NCBI GenBank assembly: GCA_000469685.2
Contig: LS997565.1
Span: 42,802,666 to 42,866,665, forward strand
Direction of reading: 5' to 3'
Source of the DNA: Haemonchus contortus
Taxonomy: Eukaryota; Nematoda; Chromadorea; Rhabditida; Trichostrongylidae
Length of the DNA: 64,000 nucleotides
The stretch's first letter is position 1. Each line of letters opens with the position of its first letter. A model generated the notes under the pieces. The model worked only from the letters and a program-made list of their open reading frames with translations. It had not been told where the DNA came from and did not search any database. Positions 47,291 to 57,500 of the stretch are shown here, one piece after another. Both the position numbers and the translations under genes were made by a program.

Positions 47291-47490
47291 TTTAAGAAAT
47301 AGCGCAGAAGATCGACATTCCCATCGAAGGTGTAAACACCGACTTACACTGAATATCATTTGCCCTGCTCTGTTAGTTCTGTGCCAAACTTCGTGAAGGC
47401 CAAAATATTATTTCAAAGAAGGAGCGGAGAATCAGCCAATTACTACAATTTTGCCGAAGACTTTTTCGGCGAAGTTTTAGTAATCGGCTA
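47290..47490 (+). repeat. Interspersed repeat R1, copy 2, with hairpin
   Basis: Relative of 28,150-28,335. Its end forms a hairpin: CCAATTACTACAATTTTGCC... (47,436) pairs with ...CGAAGTTTTAGTAATCGG (to 47,487) around a short loop. It lies directly 3' of gene E and could act as a transcription-end structure, though nothing proves that. Confidence 0.55.
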
Positions 47491-47641
47491 ATCCTGGTTC
47501 TTCAATATGAGGACGTCGAACAACAAATTTCACATTCCATAAGTAGACAGGCACTTTGTGAATTAGACAGAGTGTAGATAAGTAAGGCAAAGGAAAGAAC
47601 ACAGGTGCTGATGAAGACACAAAACTTTTTACTAGGTCATA

Positions 47642-48480
47642 CAGTGCGTTGCCAAATATAATAATACAGCCACCTCCGAGTTCCCAAAAACTCACAGTAT
47701 ACGATGTTTCTGAAAAACTGCCAAAGTAAAAAATGTGTCAAATTTGAATTGCAAAGAACAAAAATTATTAAGAGAAGGAAGGTCAAATGTCAGCTCATGA
47801 AGAACACCTTATTCCGCTCGGTTCGGCTGCACCGTCTGACGAAAGCGACCCGATTTCCTTGATGTCTTTTTGTCATGAAGGACGCCTTAAGCATTTTCCG
47901 CTAGAAAATGAACTTGGACTTTCTGATCACCATCCAAACAGTGCTTCTTGAAACAGAAACGACCGGATTTCCATACAGGACTTGGCAGAGTTTGACGCAT
48001 CCCTTAAAGTACGGCGCCTGCCTCTGTCGGAAAGCAGCGAAGGACGTCCAGCACTTCTTCTGGTTCCATATTCTTCAGGATTCTTGATGAAGTTATCCAC
48101 AACTGCGTCAGATAGACCCAAATCTCACGCGATTCTGCGATTTGACAATCCCTGCTCCTTTTTCGCGAGGATTTAACCTTTCTCGGAATCCGAAAGCAAG
48201 CTTCCTCTTCTCAGTGCCTGAAAATGAAAAAACATTACATAATCGAAGCAATTTCGTTGCGTTGAACTGAAAAACGACACGAAGACATGAAGTGTCTGTA
48301 TCATCTGGCGACGTTGGAAAAGCACACTGAAAAATTAACCAAAAAAAGTCTGTGTTTTCGCACTGGAATTTGGTGATAATTCAAATTTGACACATTTTTT
48401 ACTTTGGCAGATTTTCAGAAACACCGCATACCGTGAGTTTTTGGTGAATGGGGGTGGCTGTATCATTTGGGGACGCACTG
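47642..48480 (-). mobile_element. Tc1/Tc3-like transposon, internally deleted
   Basis: Inverted ends of about 105-115 bp start CAGTGCGTTGCCAAAT and, from the right, CAGTGCGTCCCCAAAT. Both contain AAGTAAAAAATGTGTCAAAT. TA flanks both ends (47,640-47,641 and 48,481-48,482). The minus strand 48,121-47,927 encodes a transposase DNA-binding part (DAVVDNFIKNPEEYGTRRSA, GRPSLL) typical of Tc3-type proteins. No catalytic domain remains. Confidence 0.88.
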
Positions 48481-48762
48481 TAGTATGGCCTTAGTAACGC
48501 GCATGGAAAATTTTCTAGCCAGTAAAATGTGGTAAGTATTTAGGAACCGAAATATGCTTTCAGTCACAGCAGCAGTGTTCATTTCCTGACGTAACCGATT
48601 TTGTCAACCTTGTGAGCGGTGACAGCAGACAGCTTCATTGTGAGTGGTGCAGACTTTTCGAGAAATACTATCACCCTGAAGTGTGGCATATGGTGGAGAC
48701 AACTGTTAAGCCCGAAACGCGCTCTGTCAAGGGTCTATGTACGTCACAGTGGCACATATGTA

Positions 48763-50232
48763 CCGGGTGGGCTAAAATTATGATTGCACAGACATCATAT
48801 CCCCGAAACCGAATAGAAAGCTAACAAAGCAAACCAATTTCAGGGAAGTGTTTATCATTAATCTCCTATCAACATACTATATTGACTCTGGGATCTGTTG
48901 CTTTCTGCTTTAACCCAACCCAAGAGACGACGACGGTGGCACGCAGCTGAGGTCACCGAATTAATCCGGATTTTCGCAAGGCATTTTCAATTTTATTTCA
49001 CTTCTTGTTTAGGCTATCGGATGCTTTTATTTCGAAAGCTGACCACACTATTCATAGGATTTAGGACAGGGCTCCAGAGTGGTCATTGATCAAAGTGTGT
49101 GGAGCCAGGGAATCCCTTTTACGGCATTTCTAGACAATCTCTGACCTGCGCTAGCTTCATATCGGCAACATGTCCGGTTTAAATCATTAAAGTGTCCCAA
49201 GCGCACGACGAGATCGATGAGGTCTCCGGAACAACTTTCACTCTTTAATTTACAATAACAATCGCTGTTTTTGCCTAGGTGGCGACGCTCGCAAAGGCCA
49301 TCGCAGGAAGTCAGCGAGACTAGCGGTGCAGCACTTCCATTTCCTTGAACGTCCTACAAATCTTGTTGCCCTGCTTATTGCGTACCTTTTTTTACCATGA
49401 ATATCTTTTCGTCGGTGAACAGGAATTCTGTACGACAAATCGTTCGGATGAGGCGGGGCAGCTTTCGTGAGCCACCTTTTCTCTTCTCTTTGGGTGCGCT
49501 TCGTTGCGCGTGTCCGTCGAAACTAGGTCACACCGCAGCCCTCGCACGCGGCGAGTTGGCCCGCGATATTTGACAGACGTCGCAATTGTCGGTGGGGCAT
49601 ACGCTTTGCGTTTGGTCCACGGCAGTCAGTTCAAGGGGAAGATAACACAGACAAATGCAAATCATCTGCTCCAATGACACTTGGTGGTACTGTAATGTCA
49701 TTTCGAGACCTTAGTGTGATGCGCCGCGCGCGAAGTGGGCGGGGTGACCTACTTTCGACGGACACGCGCAACGGACGTTCTCCCTTCTCTTTAGTCTGCT
49801 CACTGGAGAAACCACTTTGTAATCGTACAAGGGCCATGTTGTGCAGATGATGCTTCACGATTTCGCGCAGAAAACTTTATGAGATATTCATTCAATTAGC
49901 AATAATAAAATAATAATAATAATAATAATTGGCTCAGAATAAAATTTGCTGCTACGCATACCTTTTCCTTGCTTCTTTAACACTCCTCCTAGATATAACC
50001 GCAAGCCTAGACCTTTACCAAGTCAAAAGTGCTTCTAAATGCAAAGCGACGATTGATCCATGGGGTAGTGACGCTTACATTATTTTCAAACCTACCAAAT
50101 GTTTAGTATCATTAGGAAGGTGATATTTAATCTACCCTGTGAAATGGAAGAAGGCGAAGGAATCGTTATTAACACAGAAAAAAATTGTTATGAGCGTCAG
50201 CGCCGTTGTAATCATAATTTTTGCCCACCCTG
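48763..50232 (-). mobile_element. maT/Tc1-like transposon
   Basis: 1.47 kb between inverted ends CCGGGTGGGCTAAAATTATG (left) and CAGGGTGGGCAAAAATTATG (right, reversed), both flanked by TA (48,761-48,762 and 50,233-50,234). On the minus strand around 49,440-49,200 the transposase can be followed across frames, including FTDEKIF with the first catalytic Asp. It is too damaged to work. It shares 49,520-49,715 with the relic at 6,087-7,620. An (AAT)n run lies at about 49,903-49,929. Confidence 0.8.
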
Positions 50233-50234
50233 TA

Positions 50235-51254
50235 TAGCAAACATAAGGCCACAAATTCATCTCGAGAGACAAACTCGGAAACCAGCTTTCTCCTAAACTT
50301 CTTAGCGTTATGATGTCGAAGAAATTACTGAGTTTCATAATATACTAGAGCAGAACAAGCAATCCAAGTGGTGTGGGATCTAGAAAGAATTGTAATACGA
50401 ACGCAAATTAACGCATGATCTCTAAAAAAAGAACACTTGGCTCCTTGATTTCCTACTCGTTATCTATATGAGAATGAGGATAGCGAGGCCTACAACTGAT
50501 GATATGAGCAGAGGAGAGTCCTCTCTACAACAGAAGCGCATATATTCACAGCACACATATATATAATATATATGGATCAGGAAACGAACCTGGGGAACGG
50601 GAGGGGGGGAGACTACGAATTTGTCAGATAGCCTTGACAAAATGTGCTAGAATCGGCGTTGGTTTCCCTCCTCCTTCGGCAAAGTTGTAGTAATCGGCTA
50701 ATTCTTCACTCCTTTGAAACAATATTTTTTCACGAAGTTTGACACAGAACTAACCGAGCAGTACAAATGGTCTTCAGTGATTCAGTCTATGTCGATGTTG
50801 ATGGGGGGGGGGGGGGCGTGACTCCATTAGAACTCTTCGCGCGCGCAGCATCGTTTCAGTACTTTTCTGTTGAGATGGACCAAATAAATTTGCAGTAGTT
50901 CACGGCTTCACCATGAATATGGCAAATCTCTTTACTATTGCAAAAAATCCCCTTCGAGATTGAGAATTCCCCTCATAGGTCAACAATTTACTTGTGAAAC
51001 GTTCAAAATACGAATAACTTCAAAATTTTCGATTCTACTAAACGCTATTCTTTTGTAAACATGCATAGTTAGCCATTTCTTTACTTGTTCTACTTATAAG
51101 TTTTTATTTCTTCGGTTATGATGGTAGGAATGATATTTTAGCGCGTTTTGTCCGATGACCTCATTATATTGACGCGTGAATCGCACCACACCCATGTTGA
51201 TGGGATGTGCCGATCTTCTACTCTCTTTCTGAAAATTAAGCACCCATCAAGAAT
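50235..51254. other. Intergenic 5' of gene F's upstream block
   Basis: Holds interspersed repeat R1 copy 3 on the minus strand (50,645-50,830) with a G-run at about 50,803-50,816 and an AT dinucleotide stretch at about 50,557-50,573. No gene seen. Confidence 0.5.
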
Positions 51255-51420
51255 TCGGAAAGCCCTGTCTAGTGACGTTTTCCATCGAAAAAAAAGGAAC
51301 CGGGGTCTAAGCAAGAAAACCTGTTTTGCTCATCTCCCTACTGATTGCTCATTAAAGCCGAAATCACAAATATCCCGCAAAAAAGGAGCAACTCATCCTG
51401 AAATAATTTGGTGTATTATT
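51255..51420 (+). promoter_or_regulatory. Conserved upstream block of gene F
   Basis: Matches the blocks before C and D: AGTGACGTTTTCCATC, GAAAACCTGTTTTGCTCATC, CTGATTGCTCATTAAAG and AAAGGAGCAACTCATCCTGA. The order and the 170-bp distance to the start codon are kept while neighbouring sequence has diverged. Confidence 0.55.
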
Positions 51421-51590
51421 TCTTCTGCTTTCTTTTCTTGTTTCTCATTCAAGTGATCCTGAACGCCCCCGGCTTCTTTCATCAAACTATTTGCCAAAAT
51501 CGCTACGTCTTCTTGTTTTTGAGAATTCACTGTGTTTTTCTTGGGAAGGAATTCCGTCACCAAAATAAGGATATACGTAGTTATTAGAGA

Positions 51591-54500
51591 ATGCATCCCG
51601 GTACCTTACCTGTTTTCTACCAATTTTATTATATCGTCATACCGACTATAAGTTTAATTGGAAACTCGGCAATTGTGTACGTAACAGTGCGCTCGAGGTC
51701 AGTGAAATGAAGAAAATTAAGAAATACACTTTTAATCATTCCTATCAACATAAAATTCCAAAGTAGTTACGAAATTAAAATTTGATTCTTCAAGATCTCT
51801 GCGAAGTCCATGCAACATACTGATCGGCCTCATATCTTTGGGTGAATCTACTCATATGCTTGCACACTACGTCATGATGGGATTTTATAACAGGTAGGTT
51901 TGTGCTATTCCCTAACGAAATATAATTTTTTACGACCAACAATCAAATGCTTGTATAAATGTACATGTAAAGAAAGTGGCAAGTAATCTAAGTTAATATA
52001 TGAGTAAGTAATAAGTAAATGAAAAAGTAAATATTCAAAAGATTGTTCAAAGATATTGGAGTTTTTGAGCGGTGTGAAATGGCTTACAGCCGTTCACGCA
52101 GGTTTACAGCTGTACACGATGAATACTTGCAAAACGTTTCTTAGGTAAAGTAAGTTCAAATCCCGGATATTGACGCAACACTTCAATCTTAGTGGTGCAA
52201 GGGCCCACAGTGAGTGCTCAGGGTATGGGGAACGTATGCAAGGCTCAGTAAATGCGCTGCCTCGATTTTATCTTCGTAGGAAACAGAATGTGGAATTAAT
52301 GGAAAAGTCCGCGATAGTCGCACCCGGAAGTTATGGACCAATTCAGGGGAGACAGTAATCTCTAGCCTCTGGGATTAAGGTTCTAAAATGCAGCCTAAAA
52401 TCAAGTAAAAAACTGTGTGATGTTTGCATCCTACCATGAGGTAATAGGTGGAATTGCTAGAGTTGATGAGTCAATGTTTTCCAGTAGGATTGAATCGGGA
52501 ATTAAAGGCAGTCTTTGGAAGCCAGCCATCCATGAGTAACCGTTAACCCTATTTCTAAGTCCGAGTTTCAAAGCGTGATGCTGCTTTACTTTCTCATGCC
52601 TACCTTATGTGGCATATGAATAAGTACACAAATAAATAAGATGTATTATAGCTGGTCGTCCATATGAATGATGAAGTGATTTGAAACGGAATCGGCTAGT
52701 TGAAGTGGTATGATAAATAATTGACGCGAGTGAAATCGCTGAAAATAATGACTGAGACTGGTCAAGGCTAGCAAGATTACAGAAAGCGGAAGCATTGTCT
52801 GGCACAGTGATCTTCTTCCAGAGAGACAAGACTTCCTTCAGGAAGTATTTGGCTGGTGCTGAGTTTAGAATCTCCATGACTGGCTTTCCATCAATTTTGG
52901 CATGACCCAAGTGAACTGGTCTTGAGTTACTTTCCGGAATCGAGCTTCTTATTAAGCATCAGAACGATATTAGTGTGATGAGGCTTTCTATATCACAACT
53001 GATGACACTTGTGAAGGTGTGTCTGAGTTGTAATATTCTTAAGTGGTCGGGTACGTATTCCGCACAGACTAGAGGCTTGGCTATGGAACAGCGATTGACG
53101 CCTGTTTTGGCCACTTCATTTATGATCAAGATTGAGGCGCCTGCACTGGAATATGTATATGCCTTAACTTCACTGTAGGTATATCGATGATTGCTTCGCA
53201 GTCTGTGTGACACAGGAAGAAGATGTGTTTCGGCTTACTGAACCCACAATTGGAGCATGTTCAAGCATCAAGTAAACACGGGGGAACCAACCGGATAATG
53301 GCCTCCTTTCTTAAACGTTTGAGTGAGGTTACAGGGCGATATGATTGTTATGAAGTGGTACACAAAGCCCAGCAATAAGAATATCATTGCACATTCTCAC
53401 TCAGCTCTTCCTTTTTATGTAAAACGAGTGATCGTTAGGAATATGTTCCGCATTACTAAGAAGGTTTGCACCGGAGAGGATGACCGAAAGGAGTCGCTCA
53501 AAATGGCGCGCGATATAGTTTGGTCGAATGGCTACCACAATTTTTCAACTGCACGTAGAGCTTCTACTGGTGGTTTGATCTTCAGACATGGTAGGGCTCC
53601 AATTAAAGGAAAGATTCTTTTTGTACTACCATTTATCTCTGATGAGGTCAGTGCCTCCATCAGGAAGTGTCTAGAGAGATCGGGTTTGAAAAATTCAGAT
53701 GTTATTGTCAACGTAGTCCCCTTCAATCTGAAGAAGCGCCTAGTTCGAAACAGGCTATAAGATCGCCTATGTACAACCTCAAACTGTGTGGTCTGTCCAG
53801 CTGGAAGGGAGGGTGACTATAACATGTCGGGGTGGTCCACAGAATTAGTTGTCGTGATTGTGGTGATGAGTATATGTATTGCCGAAACGGCACGATCACT
53901 CCATGTGAGGGTTAAAGAGCACATAGATGGTATAAAGCGACTGAAAGAGTCTAAGCACGTAAAACACTCGAGGCATGTTGGATACAAGACACCGACCAAA
54001 AATGAATCTAAGGAAAAAATATCTCGCAATTACGCGGGAGGTGCGGCTTCGTATGAGATTGGCCATCCCGCAGTGACTATCAATAAGGACATACCAAGAA
54101 TCTACAAAGCTACGGTGAGTGATTCTCCTTTCGATTCACCTGCGTGCCTTCGAGGTCTCGAACTTCGATGAATTGGTGGAGACATTAGGTAGGATAATGT
54201 ATCGTAGTACAGATTGTAATGATCTTCAGGATCTGAAGATGGCCACTTCGCCATTGTCAGCCTAATAAAGCTTGATCACAAACCTCAAGAAGAAATCAAG
54301 AAAACAATAAGCTCAGCAGTATTTTAAATTAATTCAGCCACCGAACTCAAGACGACTTTACTTGGATCATGCGGAGATTAATGGAAAGCCGGTCATGGAA
54401 TATTACGAGCTCTGTACCAGCCGAATACGAGGGTTGCCTTTTATATTCCGGGATTGAGCAACCCTAGTGTTGCAATCTGGCAACTGACAGCTCTATCGTA

Positions 54501-57500
54501 AAGTTTGACTCTTTCGAGGTCATACTTACTCACAAGGGAAGGATCCCCAGTCGAAGTGACCGTTCGAATGAGACCTACACCATTAGACGTATTTTTGATG
54601 ATGGTTCAAAAACCTGCATTCAAAATCTGCCAAACGATTCTCTGAACGAAGTTATGGAGATGATCTCCGGAGAGCGCTCACCGGGGGGGGGCACGCACAA
54701 AAGACATGGTCGCCCGCAACCCAGGAGCGGCGGCCTGGAGTAGAGGTAAACGTGACGCTTTATAGGCATAGGACCAAGGTCCTTATTTGATGGCCGCTAG
54801 CGCTTTTGCTTCCTGCAGGACTTTAAAAATCTTTTTATATTAGTTTTTACCGCCTTCGGCAACTTTTTGAATGCTCGAGGTGAAGCAGTTCCTGCCCGAG
54901 CAGACTTCCTCTCCGCCTCGCCGAGAACGTTTATAAGAGCGAAATAATCAAAACTCACTCCTTTCGCTCGTTTTGGAGGGGAAACGACCGCTGGTTACTC
55001 GGCTACTGAGGTGGATAAGCAGGTGGTTTGAGCAGGAATTGCTTCACCTCGAGCATTCAAAAAGTCGCCAAAGGCGGTAAAACTAACATAAAAAGATCTT
55101 TACAACCTGTAGGAAAAAGTCCTGCAAAAGCAAAGCTGTCACACATCAAACCCGAACCTTGGTCTCATGCTTCTTAAGCGTCACGTCTACCTCTATACCA
55201 AGCCGCCACTCCCCGAGATGCCGGCGACCATGTCTTTTGTGCGTGCCCCCTGTTGAGCGCTCTCGGGAGACTACTTCCATAACTTCGTTCAGAGAATCGT
55301 TTGGTAAATTTCGAAAGAAGATTTGAAATCCGCATCAAAAAATACGTATAATGGTGTAGGTCTCATTTCAAATGGCTACTTCGACTTGGGATCCTTCCCT
55401 TGTCAGAACGTTTTGACATACAGTAGCGCTCAAAAGTCTTCGGTGAAATGGTTCATCAGCCCTACTTTTCAGTCGCAACTTCTTTCCTACTGGATCTAAT
55501 AGTGCGAAATTTCTATATTTGGAGCGTGGGTGTATTGTGAACATTTACCACTATTAACCTGCAATCTGATCATGTTCCAGATATTCCAAAGGGCATGAAA
55601 ATAAAATCGACTGCAAATACTGATGATGGTCTTTCTAGAATCTCTTTCTTTGTTGTCATGTCAAAAATGTACGAGCGGTAATGCCGAACACCATAGATGT
55701 GAAAAACGCACATAAGGTGGGAATAAGTGCAGACGTCAACAACTTTAGTTTTAGCAAAATCTGCTACCGCAACAAACACCTGGCTCTATCTGTAAATATT
55801 GCAGCTTCACAGTCGAATACTGTTGGATAGGAAGAAATACGCTCTAGTTAAACATATCCAAATTTCGCGCGATTTGGTCCACTAAGGAAAAAGTTGTGAA
55901 CGAAAAAGCGTCAAAGCATTTCACCGAACACTTTTGAGCGCTACTGTATGACCGCTCCTTGTGTTGTTCACACTAACTTAAAAAATTTACTCAGGCCCTC
56001 GGCCCCCCATCTCCCATTTAGGACCAAACCTCCTTCCCCCTTAACCTCCCACTCCTCCTTTGGCGATGAGGCTCCATCAAGGACCAGTGCTTATCGAAGG
56101 TATGGTAAAATTACCCGAGGTCGTAGTTCACTCCAAGACGCATTTCGTGGAGGCCTCCAAAATAGTTGTTGTTCCGATGCTGTGCGCAAACTAATATTGC
56201 AAGATCGTCATGCGACCTATCGCTAGTTTGGGACAACCTTAGGCATTCAAGGGACCAACAACATTGAATGTTGCATGAACATTTGCCCGCGAAAAAAAAA
56301 TTGTTTTTGAAAAATTTGTAAATCCACTCCCCAAAAAGGACTCGTGTCGATTTGTCGAAAGAAATGCTCAAAAAATACGGTCGCAGTGCTTCGAAATACG
56401 TCTATGACATCGCGACAGGTGATATATAATTGGTTTACGCGTATGAACCCGAAAGTAAACAGCAGTCGACCGTATGGATATTTCAAGATGAGCGAAATCC
56501 AACAAATGCTGTCCGCGCACCAAGCACTTCCAAGCAATTGGTCTCCTGTTTTTATGGAAATACTGGATATGTTGCAACCGTACCACTAGTACAAGCAGAG
56601 CAGTCAACTCTGAGTGGTGTACAACCAACCATTTTTTTCGCGGTGTCTTCAAAAAAATCAGGAAAACCAACTGCCAAAGACTGATCACTGTCCATCACGA
56701 CAATGCGAGCTCCCACCCATCGGCTCAAACAACTGCATTTTTGAACACTCAAAACAACGATTTGATGAGTCATCAGCCATATAGTCCCTGGTGACTTCTT
56801 CTCATCCCGTACGTGAAAAAAATAAAATGAGAGGTCAACTTTTTTGACACTCGAAGAAGCCGTTGATGCGTTCAGAATGCATGTTTTGGAGTTACCTCAA
56901 TCAATCAAAGCGGCAAAAGTGCTTCGGTTCGAACGCATGCAAAGGTGTATTATCAAGGTTTAATATTCAATTTGCTCTCGAATCCCGAAATATAAAAGGC
57001 AATCTATTTAGTTCCGACACTTACTGAAGGAAGTCTTGTCTCTCCTGCAGAAGATCGCTGTAACGACCGCTAGCAAGATTGCAGAATTATGCGCGAAACC
57101 TGGACCTTCGACAGGTCGCGAGGTTGAATCTCTGCCTTTCGACTGTACTGCCTATCCCTTATATCACTCGAAGTACAGTCGATATCGCTTTCGTAGACGC
57201 TCTTGTTCTAACTGATCAGCAATAACGCGCACCGAATCTCGGCTGGACCGCGGAACTGTAATCTATTTTTGTTATAACTAGTTTTGAATTAATGTGCTTG
57301 TGTACTGCAGTCATTTCCCCGCTGTATGCCATCCGAAGGTCTTGGAAGTTGGGCGAGAGAGACTCTCGGATTTCTTACTTGGGCGAAATAACAGAAATTA
57401 ATAAGAGCATCAAGTTAATCTGTGCCAAGGGTATGAAGGCATAATTCTCATTATGACTCGTTATGAAATCGAGCAAATCTTTAGCTTCCATTAATTCGAA

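Larger units (their letters stand above)
54428..57004 (+). mobile_element. Bandit/cecropia-like mariner split by two younger elements
   Basis: The left end is near GGGTTGCCTTTTATATTCCG and the right end ATATAAAAGGCAAT is its complement. TA flanks at 54,426-54,427 and 57,005-57,006. Inside lie a fold-back element (54,533-55,402) and a Tc1-like MITE (55,421-55,946). Without them about 1.18 kb of mariner remains. The transposase reads on the plus strand across frames: LQDRHATYR, LKKYGRSASKYVYDIATGD, AYEPESKQQSTVWIFQDE, HHDNASSHPSAQTTAFLNTQ. The second catalytic Asp (HDNA) is kept; the third region is destroyed (YSPW followed by a stop). Confidence 0.82.

Noticed and set aside
49929..50123. Short plus frame with a signal-peptide-like start
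   Set aside because: It has no ATG (begins at TTG) and lies inside the terminal part of the maT-like element.
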